A stretch of 64,000 nucleotides of DNA from Polaribacter haliotis. GTDB lineage: Bacteria; Bacteroidota; Bacteroidia; Flavobacteriales; Flavobacteriaceae. A program made the translations under genes and the position numbers. Each line of letters begins with the position of its first letter. Positions within the stretch are counted from its first letter, which is position 1. The notes beneath the pieces were generated by a model. That model did not search any database and was not told the origin of the DNA. It saw nothing but the letters and a program-made list of their open reading frames with translations. Positions 8,410 to 18,404 of this stretch are shown one piece after another. The DNA lies in contig NZ_CP061813.1 in NCBI RefSeq assembly GCF_014784055.1, forward strand, positions 645,501-709,500, written 5' to 3'.

Positions 8410-11280
8410 CTACCCAGTCATTCCTGTTATAAATACATCAATAAACTTTTTCATTTTTAATAAGATTCTTTCGCCAATTTCACGTGCTTTTAAAATACTT
8501 GGTCTGTTATCTAAGCATTTAAAAACATCTTGTCTAATGGGTTCTTGACCATTGTACACATAACTTTCTATTAAAGAATTGAATTGTTGTTGGTCTAAAT
8601 TTTCTTCTTTACAAATTTTAGACAATGCAATTACTTTTTGTTGTTGCCAATATTTATCAAATTCATCTGGTATGGCATCTACATCACTAATATTAGGTAA
8701 GTTTTCTTCAATAAACTTTTCTATGAGTTCTCGTTTGCTTCTTAATGTAATTTCGCCTCCTAATAAATCTATAATTGCCTTTTTCTGTTTGGCAGCTTCA
8801 GATTTGTCTGTAGTTTTTAATCTTGCCAATAGTTGTAAAATATAAATTACATTTATTTGGTCTCTATGAATCAACTCTAACTCAAAATCAATATCATTTA
8901 AAATAGATGTTTTTTGAGCAGGATTGTTAATTTTTATAGTCTCGTATAAATCTAAATATTTACTCTTGTAATCTTCAAAAGTTTGTTCATCTATCCCTAA
9001 ATCTTCCCAATTAAAATCTACATAAGACTCTAATACGTTTTTAGTTCTTAAAACTCTTCTAAAAGCTTGTACAAAAGCCAACTTTTGCTCCTCTCCTAGC
9101 AAATCATCTACACTTTTATACGTTGGTGTTACTTGTAATAAATGTGCTAAAGCTTCATCAAATTTAGTAGCAATATCCTCATAAGGTGGCGTTATAATGG
9201 TTTCGTTTGCCTCTTTGTTAGAAAATAACGTAATGGCTTCATCTGTAGCCTTTTTTAAGTTTCTAAAGCATAAAATATTCCCTTGCGATTTCTTTTCTCC
9301 TAAAATTCTATTGGTTCTAGAGAAAGCCTGAATTAAACCATGATGCTTTAAATTCTTATCTACGTACAACGTATTTACTTTCTTCGCATCAAAACCAGTG
9401 AGCATCATATTTACTACAATAACAATGTCTAATCGGTCTTTGGCATCATTAAAATTCGCTTTTTCTCTATCTTTTAAACGTTTACTAATGTCTTTAAAGT
9501 AGTTTTCGAATTGCACACCATCTTTTGTAGAAAAACTAGTATTGTACATTTTATTGTAATCAGTAATATAACTATCTAATTTATCTCTAGAATGACTTGT
9601 TACATAGTTGCTTTCAGATTCAGCTGCTTGTGAGGTTTCAGTATCTGGAATGTAATCTTGTGCGTCATCATCTGCTTCATTGGCTCCGTAAGAAAATATG
9701 GTTGCGATTCTTAAATTGTGTTCGCCTTTTAATTTTTTCTCCTGAAAAATATCATAATATTTAATGAGCGTTTTAATATCACTCACTGCAAATAAGGCAG
9801 AAAACAGCTTATTAGAAGTCTTGGTACCATGATGCGCAATAATGTAATCGACAATTTTTGTTAACCTTCTTTCGTCTGTAAACACTTCTGCTTTATCAAT
9901 ATCTTCTACTTCAATATCCAATAAAGTTCTACTTTTTTGTTTGTATCTACCAATATATTCGATTCCGAATTTTAAAACATTATCATCTGCAATGGCATCT
10001 GTAATTACGTATTTGTGCAAACATTCGCCAAACAAATCTTTGGTGGTTCTTTTTCCTAAATCGTTTTTAGAGGCATTGTCTGCAAAAATGGGAGTTCCTG
10101 TAAAACCAAATAACTGACTATTGGTAAAATAATCGGTTATCTTTTGGTGGGTATCTCCAAACTGACTTCTATGGCACTCATCAAAAATAAGCACCACTCG
10201 CCTATTCTTTAATCCTGCTAATTTTTTATCATACTTGTTATTTGTAATCGCATTATTTAGTTTCTGAATGGTGGTTAACACCAATTTAGAATCGTCTGCC
10301 AATTGTTTTACCAAACTGTTGGTATTGTTGGTAACATCTACACTATCCTTTTTAAAAGAATTAAATTCTTTCATGGTTTGGTAGTCTAAATCTTTTCTAT
10401 CTACCACAAACAACACTTTATCTACAGTGGGCAAATCCATAATAATCTGACTTGCTTTAAAAGATGTTAAGGTTTTACCAGAACCTGTGGTGTGCCAAAT
10501 ATATGCGTTGTCTGTATTGTTTTGTACTTGTGCAACCAACTTTTCTACTGCATAAAATTGATAGGGTCTTAACACCATTAAAATTTTATGTGTTTCGCTT
10601 CTCACAATATACTTGGCAATCATTAACCCCAAATGATCTGGCTTTAAAAAAGCAGTTGTAAAATCTGTGAGTTCTTTTATGTTTTTATTGTGTACATCCG
10701 ACCAGAAAAACGTTTGTTTTACAGATTGCAAAGCATTGTTTGCTAAATACTTTGTGTTTACTCCGTTACTAATTACAAACAATTGTACGTATTGAAACAA
10801 CCCATGATTAGACCAAAATGAATGTCTTTGATAACGATTAATTTGATTAAATGCTTCTTTAATTTCTAAACCTCTACGTTTTAATTCTATTTGTACCAAA
10901 GGCAAACCATTGACTAACAACGTAACATCGTATCTGTTTTTATAAGTACCTTCTTGTGCTATTTGGTTAGTGACTTGAAACAAATTGGCATTCCAATCTT
11001 CACTATTAAAAAAACGAATGTAAGTAGCATCTCCGTTATCATTTACAAACTGAAAACGACCTCTTAACGTTTTAGACTTTTCAAACACATTGCCTTTTGC
11101 TAAATGGTTTAAAATAGTTTCAAACTCTTTATCTGAAAACGTAAGTTTATTTAGCTTTTCTAATTGACTTTTTAAATTAGCAACCAATGCAGTACCCTCT
11201 AAAACAGTAACTTTATGGTAGCCTAAACCAACTAATTGTTTAATTAGATTGTTTTCTAGTTGAAGTTCTGATTGTTTGCT
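8410..11280 (-). CDS. hsdR: Type I restriction endonuclease subunit R
   Basis: HsdR is the motor/nuclease subunit that translocates DNA and cuts it when sites are unmodified. The 956-residue product has the N-terminal nuclease region with D and ExK-type residues (RYDVTLLV...QIELKRRG, about 117-136). A superfamily 2 helicase follows with Walker A HTTGSGKT at about 263-270, FDECHRSQFGD for motif II, FTGTPIF for motif III and SRTNRILGEK for motif VI. The C-terminal helical domain binds the M2S complex. The frame can be opened at 11328, but those 16 extra residues (MPRNDEIECNDDKEIM) are translated repeat DNA. The ATG at 11280 (MSKQSELQLENNLIKQL) is a better start. It is the last gene of the hsd locus. 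Confidence 0.93.
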   Translation of the reverse strand, partial: SKQSELQLENNLIKQLVGLGYHKVTVLEGTALVANLKSQLEKLNKLTFSDKEFETILNHLAKGNVFEKSKTLRGRFQFVNDNGDATYIRFFNSEDWNANLFQVTNQIAQEGTYKNRYDVTLLVNGLPLVQIELKRRGLEIKEAFNQINRYQRHSFWSNHGLFQYVQLFVISNGVNTKYLANNALQSVKQTFFWSDVHNKNIKELTDFTTAFLKPDHLGLMIAKYIVRSETHKILMVLRPYQFYAVEKLVAQVQNNTDNAYIWHTTGSGKTLTSFKASQIIMDLPTVDKVLFVVDRKDLDYQTMKEFNSFKKDSVDVTNNTNSLVKQLADDSKLVLTTIQKLNNAITNNKYDKKLAGLKNRRVVLIFDECHRSQFGDTHQKITDYFTNSQLFGFTGTPIFADNASKNDLGKRTTKDLFGECLHKYVITDAIADDNVLKFGIEYIGRYKQKSRTLLDIEVEDIDKAEVFTDERRLTKIVDYIIAHHGTKTSNKLFSALFAVSDIKTLIKYYDIFQEKKLKGEHNLRIATIFSYGANEADDDAQDYIPDTETSQAAESESNYVTSHSRDKLDSYITDYNKMYNTSFSTKDGVQFENYFKDISKRLKDREKANFNDAKDRLDIVIVVNMMLTGFDAKKVNTLYVDKNLKHHGLIQAFSRTNRILGEKKSQGNILCFRNLKKATDEAITLFSNKEANETIITPPYEDIATKFDEALAHLLQVTPTYKSVDDLLGEEQKLAFVQAFRRVLRTKNVLESYVDFNWEDLGIDEQTFEDYKSKYLDLYETIKINNPAQKTSILNDIDFELELIHRDQINVIYILQLLARLKTTDKSEAAKQKKAIIDLLGGEITLRSKRELIEKFIEENLPNISDVDAIPDEFDKYWQQQKVIALSKICKEENLDQQQFNSLIESYVYNGQEPIRQDVFKCLDNRPSILKAREIGERILLKMKKFIDVFITGMTG

Positions 11281-11313
11281 CATAATTTCTTTATCGTCAT
11301 TGCATTCAATCTC

Positions 11314-11487
11314 GTCATTGCGAGGCACGAAGCAATCTGTTCGTTGGGTTTCCTATTCTTTTTTAAAACTCGTTTTCGCCTTCTTTATGTTTTTACTCTT
11401 TTTGTTTTCACTCTTATGCTCTCACTCTTGCGTGGGATTGCTTGAGTTTGCTTCGTACCTCGCAATGACTAACTCGCAATGACACTC
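11314..11487. repeat. Repeat family A, composite unit 1 (between hsdR and the GIY-YIG gene)
   Basis: A forward arm at 11314-11353 (GTCATTGCGAGG...TTGGGTTTCC) is followed by TTAAAACTCGT and a spacer, then an inverted arm at 11433-11484 containing GGGATTGC, CTTCGTACCTCGCAATGAC and a second CGCAATGAC. The forward arm differs at one of 40 positions from unit 2 (11849-11888), and the following TTAAAACTCGT and CTCACTCT sections also match. The unit fills the gap between the hsdR start and the 3' end of the nuclease gene. Confidence 0.88.
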
Positions 11488-11532
11488 ACACCCTAACACT
11501 CTTTCGATTTCATACTTTTTTGGGTTTACTTT

Positions 11533-11555
11533 GTCGTTCCTCCTCGCAATGACTA
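11533..11555 (-). repeat. Repeat family A copy overlapping the GIY-YIG stop codon
   Basis: Read on the minus strand, the TAG stop of the GIY-YIG gene runs straight into GTCATTGCGAGGAGGAACGA. The repeat therefore begins on the last base of the stop codon. It is a divergent variant with AGGAGG in place of AGG. Confidence 0.7.
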
Positions 11556-11840
11556 AAGTGGATAAAACAATTCTTCCCATTCAGGATTCATACTTTCTAT
11601 TAATGCAATTTTTTTTGCTCTATTCCCACTTTTTAATTGCTTTTCTCTTGCAATTGCATCTCCAATCATTTGAAACGCTTCATAATAAACTAATTTACTT
11701 AAATTATATCTCGCAGTAAAAGATTTCTTATTAATTTTTGATTTATGTTGTTTTATTCTCTGCTCTAAATCGGCTGTTACACCAATGTATAAAGTAGTGT
11801 TGTTTTTATTTGTTAGTATGTATACAAATCCTGGTTTCAT
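11553..11840 (-). CDS. Stand-alone GIY-YIG nuclease-domain protein
   Basis: These 95 residues are almost entirely one GIY-YIG domain: FVYILTNKNNTTLYIGVT supplies the two-part VYI...YIG motif, followed by LEQRIKQHK, FTARYNLSKLVYYE and the conserved Glu region AIAREKQLKSGNRAKK. It belongs to the small YhbQ/UPF0213-like class, whose members are predicted metal-dependent DNA nucleases. It lies inside the hsd locus between hsdS and hsdR on the same strand. Near-identical repeat units flank both ends: one starts 9 bp before its ATG, another overlaps its stop. This suggests it travels with those repeats rather than being a restriction subunit. Catalytic activity is inferred from the motifs. Confidence 0.88.
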   Translation of the reverse strand: MKPGFVYILTNKNNTTLYIGVTADLEQRIKQHKSKINKKSFTARYNLSKLVYYEAFQMIGDAIAREKQLKSGNRAKKIALIESMNPEWEELFYPL

Positions 11841-11848
11841 AATAATTT

Positions 11849-11970
11849 GTCATTGCGAGGAACGAAGCAATCTGTTCGTTGGGTTTCCAGTACTTTCTTA
11901 AAACTCGTCTACGCCCTCATTCCGTTCTCACTCTAGCATGGGATTGTTTCATACTTCGTAATGACACTCA
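11849..11970. repeat. Repeat family A, composite unit 2 (between the GIY-YIG gene and hsdS)
   Basis: The forward arm 11849-11888 carries the core GTCATTGCGAGGAACGAAGC and ends TTGGGTTTCC. TTAAAACTCGT, a short spacer, and an inverted degenerate arm at 11938-11964 (GGGATTG...CTTCGTAATGAC) follow. The order of blocks is the same as in unit 1, so the two units are direct repeats on either side of the nuclease gene. The unit occupies the whole gap to the hsdS stop. Confidence 0.88.
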
Positions 11971-11974
11971 TACT

Positions 11975-13315
11975 CTAAACAAACATCTGCTGTAACAACC
12001 CTTTTTTAAACGCTTGTGTTTTTTCTATTTGTGTTTGTACGTTTTCTATTTTTATATCTATAGCACTTAAATAATTGGCTATTTTTTGTTGTTCTTTTAG
12101 AGATGGAATTTTAATATTCAATTTCTTTACTTCAGAAAAATTAACATAAATCTGTGTTCCTCCTTGAGAAACTGAAAAAACTGTGTTCCTAAATTCTTTA
12201 TAATTCAATTGAAACCAAGCATAAATTGGATATATAATACTTCTTATACAAATTAATCTTTCACTTCTTTGATTATAAATGTATAAATTATTTTCTGGTA
12301 TCAATATCGTTGAACCAATGATATCTCCTGTACTTGTTTTATCATTTAAAACCATTACTAAATCTCCTTTGTCTAATAATTTAGTTTTAGTTTTTTCGTT
12401 TAAAATAATCCTTTGTCCATTTTCATTATATTTCCCTTCAGTTGAATAATTACCAATGGAAACAACTTTGTGTGTTCCTGACTTACTAAAATGTTTTTCT
12501 AAAGCAGTTCCTCCAATATTATTAAAAACTTCTCCAAACTTCTTCTCTTCCCAATCAGGAAAATCTAAACCATCATCATTTTTAAAACGCAATTGCTGAC
12601 TAAACAATTGTTGCATGACTCCTTTTTTGTAGTTTTCTAATAACTGCTTTTTAGTGGTTAGTTGTTGTATTTTGGTATCTACAGATGTTAAAAAAGAAGC
12701 TATTTTTTGTTGTTCTGGGAGGGTTGGAAAAGCTACTTTTGTTTTACGTAATTCTTTACCAGAAATACCTTGAACAGTAGTTCCAATAGCTTTTCTATGT
12801 ATTAATTTTTGATAAATTGGTGATAACATATAATGTAGTAAATATAAGTTTTCAATTTTATCTTTACCTCTTAACTTTATAACTCTTTGAGCTAAAGCTA
12901 TTTTTTGTTTATCAACTTGAGCAATATTTCCAAGTGGTGCTTCAGTAGTAAATAAAATATCACCAAGTTCAGGTAAGCCTTTACTCATTACTAAATTATA
13001 GTTTTCTAATGGAACATATTCTTTAGATTTATCGTAATCAATATATCCTTTCTTTATGTTTTTTGCAGTAACTAAAAACACCCCTTCATTTGATTTTTCA
13101 GGAGCTCTACCTCTATAATCAACATAAGAAGTTATATTATCCATTTTATCAAAAGACCAACCATCCACAAACTCATTAAAACGAAGTTTAGGTACACGCA
13201 CATCATTGCGAAGCTTTTTTGCTGAAGCAATCTCTTTTTTATTGGCAGATTGCTTCACTCCGTTTGCAATGACGGTTTGTTTAGCAATTACGTTATTTTT
13301 ATTTTCTGCAGCCAT
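11975..13315 (-). CDS. hsdS: Type I restriction specificity subunit S
   Basis: HsdS sets the DNA target of the methylase and restriction complexes. The 446 residues contain two target-recognition domains (about 45-190 and 250-385). Each is followed by a conserved helical spacer with the LPEQQKIASFLTSVDTKIQ (about 200-220) and LKEQQKIANYLSAIDIKIE (about 410-430) pattern, then KKGVMQQLF/KKGLLQQMF. The ATG overlaps the hsdM stop as TAATG, so translation is coupled and the start is secure. Unusually, about 40 residues precede the first recognition domain (VPKLRFNEF). Residues 10-38, including VIANGVKQS and EIASAKKLRND, are encoded by an inverted pair of family A repeat arms. The repeat has thus been absorbed into the protein. 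Confidence 0.93.
   Translation of the reverse strand: MAAENKNNVIAKQTVIANGVKQSANKKEIASAKKLRNDVRVPKLRFNEFVDGWSFDKMDNITSYVDYRGRAPEKSNEGVFLVTAKNIKKGYIDYDKSKEYVPLENYNLVMSKGLPELGDILFTTEAPLGNIAQVDKQKIALAQRVIKLRGKDKIENLYLLHYMLSPIYQKLIHRKAIGTTVQGISGKELRKTKVAFPTLPEQQKIASFLTSVDTKIQQLTTKKQLLENYKKGVMQQLFSQQLRFKNDDGLDFPDWEEKKFGEVFNNIGGTALEKHFSKSGTHKVVSIGNYSTEGKYNENGQRIILNEKTKTKLLDKGDLVMVLNDKTSTGDIIGSTILIPENNLYIYNQRSERLICIRSIIYPIYAWFQLNYKEFRNTVFSVSQGGTQIYVNFSEVKKLNIKIPSLKEQQKIANYLSAIDIKIENVQTQIEKTQAFKKGLLQQMFV
13204..13274. repeat. Repeat family A inverted pair inside the hsdS coding region
   Basis: CATTGCGAAGC at 13204 and TGAAGCAATCTC at about 13222-13233 form one arm. CAGATTGCTTCACTCCGTTTGCAATGAC ending at 13273 forms the opposite arm. 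The pair lies wholly within the 5' end of hsdS and stays in frame, giving the peptide VIANGVKQS. Confidence 0.8.
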
Positions 13316-14874
13316 TAAAAAGGAGTTTCAATATTTAACTGTTTGCAAAAATCTGCAATAGTTGCATCTGTTGCTGCCATGTCTTTTTCTAATGCTTTTA
13401 AATCCGCAGAAATACTTATAAGGTCTATAGCTTCTTCTTCTTCAAAAGTATCTACATAACGTGGTATGTTTAAATTGTAATCGTTTTCTTGTACTTCCTC
13501 TAAACTAGCAACATAACTATATTTGTCTTTGGTTTGTCTTGTTCTGTAGGTGTCTATAATTTCTTGCAAATGTGCATCTGTTAATACATTTTGCGTTTTT
13601 ACTTTATCAAAATGATTGCTAGCATCAATAAATAAAATGTCTTTGGTTGGTCTGTTTTTCTTCAATACTAAAATACACGTAGGAATACTTGTACCATAAA
13701 AAATATTAGAAGGCAAACCAATTACGGCATCTAATTGGTTTTTATCTTCAATTAAATACTTTCTAATATGTCCTTCTGCTGCACCTCTAAACAAAACACC
13801 ATGCGGTAAAACACACGCCATGGTTCCGTTTTCATCTAATTGATGAATCATGTGTTGTACAAAGGCAAAATCTGCTTTACTTTTTGGTGCCATTTTACCA
13901 TACGGAGAAAAACGCTCGTCACTAATAATACTATCTGGATTCCAATTGGCAGAAAAAGGCGGATTTGCTACAATGGCTTCAAAACGTTGGTCTATGTGTT
14001 TTGGTGATGGATTTACTAAGGTATCTTCATTATAAATATCGAACTTTTTATAATGTACATCATGCATAATCATGTTCATTCTACACAAGTTATACGTAGT
14101 TGGGTTGCTTTCTTGTCCGTAAAAACCACCAACCTCTTTTACTTCTTTAGAAACTCTTAACAGTAAAGAACCAGAACCACACGTTGGGTCGTACACAGAT
14201 TTTAAACGCTCTTTATCTGTAGTTACAATTTGTGCTAATATTTTAGAAACTTGTTGTGGTGTGTAAAATTCTCCCGCTTTTTTTCCTGCTCCAGAAGCAA
14301 ACTGACCAATTAAATATTCATAAGCATCACCTAATAAATCATTTTCATTGTTTTCTAAATCGAAATCAATGCCTTCTAAATGCATCAATACTTTTACAAT
14401 CAGTTCGTTTTTAGCTTCTTCTGTTTTTCCTAATTTACTACTTGTTAAATCTAAATCTTCAAAAAGGTTTCCAAAATCGTCTTCACTTTCACTTCCCATA
14501 GTGCTTTGCTCTATGTTGGTTAACACTTTTTGTAAATCTTCTAAAATGAATTTATTGGTTCCGCCAGAGTTTCCTCTTTTGGCGATTTCGCTAAATAATT
14601 CTGTTGGTTTTAAGAAATAACCTAACGCATCTAAAGCATCTAGTTTTATTTCTTGTAATAAGATTTCTTCTGCTTCGTGTCCTATCACTTCATGATATTC
14701 TAAACCATCTGGTTTTAAAATAACATTAGCGTGTAAAGACATTTTTTTACTTAAATACTTGTAAAATATAAAGCCTAGTATATAATCTCTAAAATCATCT
14801 GCATCCATATTACCTCTTAAATCGTTGGCAATATTCCATAATGTTTGATGCAATTGTAATTGGTTTTCTGACAT
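13315..14874 (-). CDS. hsdM: Type I restriction-modification DNA methyltransferase subunit M
   Basis: HsdM is the N6-adenine methyltransferase that, with HsdS, protects host DNA. The 519 residues have the N-terminal helical HsdM domain (LWNIANDLRGNMDADDFRDYILGFIFYKYLS), the SAM-binding motif I DPTCGSGSLLLRV at about 230-242, and the catalytic NPPF motif (ANPPFSANWN) at about 306. A C-terminal helical region contacts HsdS. Length is normal and no key residue is missing. It is the first gene of the hsd locus and its stop overlaps the hsdS start. The 319-bp gap upstream holds family A repeats and no gene; a CAAATTTG sequence near 14952-14959 is a weak promoter candidate. Confidence 0.95.
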   Translation of the reverse strand: MSENQLQLHQTLWNIANDLRGNMDADDFRDYILGFIFYKYLSKKMSLHANVILKPDGLEYHEVIGHEAEEILLQEIKLDALDALGYFLKPTELFSEIAKRGNSGGTNKFILEDLQKVLTNIEQSTMGSESEDDFGNLFEDLDLTSSKLGKTEEAKNELIVKVLMHLEGIDFDLENNENDLLGDAYEYLIGQFASGAGKKAGEFYTPQQVSKILAQIVTTDKERLKSVYDPTCGSGSLLLRVSKEVKEVGGFYGQESNPTTYNLCRMNMIMHDVHYKKFDIYNEDTLVNPSPKHIDQRFEAIVANPPFSANWNPDSIISDERFSPYGKMAPKSKADFAFVQHMIHQLDENGTMACVLPHGVLFRGAAEGHIRKYLIEDKNQLDAVIGLPSNIFYGTSIPTCILVLKKNRPTKDILFIDASNHFDKVKTQNVLTDAHLQEIIDTYRTRQTKDKYSYVASLEEVQENDYNLNIPRYVDTFEEEEAIDLISISADLKALEKDMAATDATIADFCKQLNIETPF

Positions 14875-15011
14875 GTAAATTTGTATATATGTTTATGAAA
14901 TGAACTCCATAAACAAGCAATTTAATTTTTTGTTTAAAATTAGCAAATTTGATAGAACTACAAAGAGAATACTACATAGTTTTTAAAAAAAAAGATTGAA
15001 AACCCAACAAA

Positions 15012-15082
15012 CTGATTGCTTAGTACCTCTCAATGACACTCGAATCCGTCATTGCGAAGCATGAAGCAATCTCAAGCAATCT
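15012..15082. repeat. Repeat family A inverted pair upstream of hsdM
   Basis: GATTGCTTAGTACCTCTCAATGAC at 15014-15037 is the reverse-orientation copy, and GTCATTGCGAAGCATGAAGC from 15048 is the forward copy, followed by AATCTCAAGCAATC. This pair forms the outer edge of the restriction locus opposite the copy at 8345. Apart from this element and the terminator at 15125-15153, the gap 14875-15193 shows only AT-rich sequence. Confidence 0.82.
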
Positions 15083-15124
15083 TATAATAATTAAGACCAA
15101 ACTGCCAAATCAATTAATATAAAA

Positions 15125-15153
15125 AAGAGACGATATATTTTATACCGCCTCTT
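15125..15153 (-). terminator. Putative terminator of the small cysteine-rich protein operon
   Basis: AAGAGACG and CGCCTCTT form an eight-base stem with one mismatch around a 13-nt AT loop, about 40 bp after the stop of the 69-residue protein. On the minus strand it is followed by TTTTTTATA, which fits intrinsic termination. Confidence 0.55.
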
Positions 15154-15193
15154 AATTAATTTAGAATTTTATTTTAAATTACCAATACAAATA

Positions 15194-15403
15194 TTATCCG
15201 CATTCACACCAACATTCGTTGCCAACACAAACTCTGTAACATCCAGGAGAGCAATTTCTTAAACTTTTATTGGTTTCTGTTTTTATTGTAATAGATGGTA
15301 TTGAATTATTACCCTCTTTTAATAGATGTACAATTTCTTTAACTAGTTGTTTGATTTTTTTAGATGATTGATCATCTAAATTTTTTCCTTCATTGTTTTC
15401 CAT
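15194..15403 (-). CDS. Small protein with a six-cysteine C-terminal tail, unrecognised
   Basis: I do not recognise a family. The 69 residues divide into a charged, leader-like N-terminus (about 1-49, with a predicted amphipathic helix KKIKQLVKEIVHLLKEG) and a compact tail NCSPGCYRVCVGNECWCECG with six Cys in 19 residues. This bipartite layout resembles precursors of ribosomally made peptides or disulfide-rich secreted peptides. There is no obvious N-terminal signal peptide, no double-glycine cleavage site, and no modification enzyme or dedicated exporter in the window. It starts 3 bp after the stop of the Ig-like lipoprotein gene and is the last gene of a three-gene operon, so it probably functions with those exported partners. 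Metal binding by the cysteines is an alternative. Confidence 0.65.
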   Translation of the reverse strand: MENNEGKNLDDQSSKKIKQLVKEIVHLLKEGNNSIPSITIKTETNKSLRNCSPGCYRVCVGNECWCECG

Positions 15404-15406
15404 AAT

Positions 15407-16162
15407 TTAATTTGTTTCTTGTTTAATATTTAATTTAATAGGATTTGAAATAATATCTGTTCCAATAATTTTTCCAATTATTTTTAAGTCGCCTACAAAC
15501 TTTTGATTACCGAGAGTTAAATTTCCTGCAGTAAATTTTGTGGTTGCTATACCTGTGGCATTTACACTATTTTGATGCTCTCTTAACCTGAGATCTGTAA
15601 AAGGTGAATTATCAGCTGCATTATATACTAGAAATTCAACTTCAAGTCCTGAAGAAGGTGATCCTGTATCTGATTTTACAGTTGCCGTTAATAAAGCTTC
15701 TGACAAAAAAGAATTATCCATACCAAATACGTTAGACGAAATGCTAATACTTTTTGGTGGAGAATTAGTAAATTCTAAATTTAAATTGACAGGATATTCA
15801 TAAATTTTAGCAGTAACTTTTACTTCAGTAGTAACTTTTGTAGAAGATTTTAATTTTACAACAGCACCCAAATAAATATTTCTATTAATTACAATTGTAT
15901 CTTTCGCAACTAGTTTTATTTTTTTTTCTTTACTATCTATAAAAACACCTTCATTAGTCTCAAATTCTATTTCTCTTTTATCACTGTCTGAGTTTAAAGC
16001 AATATAGGCAGTAATAGATATGGTTGAAGTATTATCAGCTGGCATACTAAAAATATTATCAGTTGAAATAATATTAATTACATCATTTGCTTTAACTTCT
16101 TCTTCTTCATTACAACCAAACATCATTATTGTAATAAAACTATATAATAGTATCTTTTTCAT
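15407..16162 (-). CDS. Exported lipoprotein with bacterial Ig-like domains
   Basis: The start chosen is the ATG at 16162 (MKKILLYSFITIMMFGCNEE), which gives a classic lipoprotein signal with the lipobox MFGC. The longer frame back to 16279 overlaps the upstream gene. The mature protein of about 230 residues shows an invasin-like Ig pattern: ISTDNIFSMPADNTSTISITAYI, then a second module with LLTATVKSDTGSPSSGLEVEFLVYNA and GIATTKFTAGNLTLGNQKFVGDL. Such domains support adhesion or scaffolding outside the cell. It begins one base after the stop of the 648-residue protein and ends 3 bp before the cysteine-rich protein. Acidic residues after the lipid Cys (NEEEE) suggest surface export in Bacteroidota. 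Confidence 0.75.
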   Translation of the reverse strand: MKKILLYSFITIMMFGCNEEEEVKANDVINIISTDNIFSMPADNTSTISITAYIALNSDSDKREIEFETNEGVFIDSKEKKIKLVAKDTIVINRNIYLGAVVKLKSSTKVTTEVKVTAKIYEYPVNLNLEFTNSPPKSISISSNVFGMDNSFLSEALLTATVKSDTGSPSSGLEVEFLVYNAADNSPFTDLRLREHQNSVNATGIATTKFTAGNLTLGNQKFVGDLKIIGKIIGTDIISNPIKLNIKQETN

Positions 16163-16163
16163 T

Positions 16164-18110
<1,947 letters not shown>

Positions 18111-18404
18111 AGTTATAGAATATATGACACATTAGTTTTTAAAAATCAGAATCGACTAATAAATAAGTACTAAATTATAATTTTATTATTTATAATTAAT
18201 ACCTACAAATAGTTAATTATTTAAAAAAGGGATAAACCTCTAAAAAGTTACCAAAATTATAAAAACTTTTATCCCACTACCCTTCCCACCACTCTCCCTC
18301 GCCTTTCCTCCCAAAAAAGTCCATTTTTAAAAAATAGGCTCTACCCGCACCCGAACAAACCCCGAACCAAACCCCAACAAAACCTTATAAAAATTAGGTT
18401 TGTG
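18111..18404. other. Non-coding gap with AT-rich then C-rich sections
   Basis: The first 150 bp are strongly AT-rich. From about 18270 to 18390 the plus strand becomes C-rich, with runs such as CTACCCTTCCCACC, CTCTCCCTCGCC and CCCGCACCCGAACAAACCCC. This is a sharp strand-asymmetric composition change for this chromosome. No reading frame or hairpin explains it. It runs directly into the tandem repeat at 18405. Confidence 0.6.

Noticed and set aside
8116..8460. Plus-strand frame overlapping the MFS gene start and the hsdR end
   Set aside because: Its second half is translated from the family A repeat (residues like SHCEARSKLKQSQ) and the first half mirrors the MFS gene; no promoter or family resemblance.
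11276..11719. Plus-strand frames of 62-68 codons between hsdR and the GIY-YIG gene
   Set aside because: They read through repeat arms (SLRGTKQSV and similar) and the opposite strand of the GIY-YIG gene; characteristic artefacts of this repeat family.
8338..15082. CRISPR array
   Set aside because: The repeats are palindromic, dispersed between genes, differ in orientation and lack regular spacers or cas genes.
15194..15403. Class I lanthipeptide or lasso precursor
   Set aside because: No modification enzyme, protease-transporter or recognised leader motif is present, so only a cysteine-rich small protein can be claimed.
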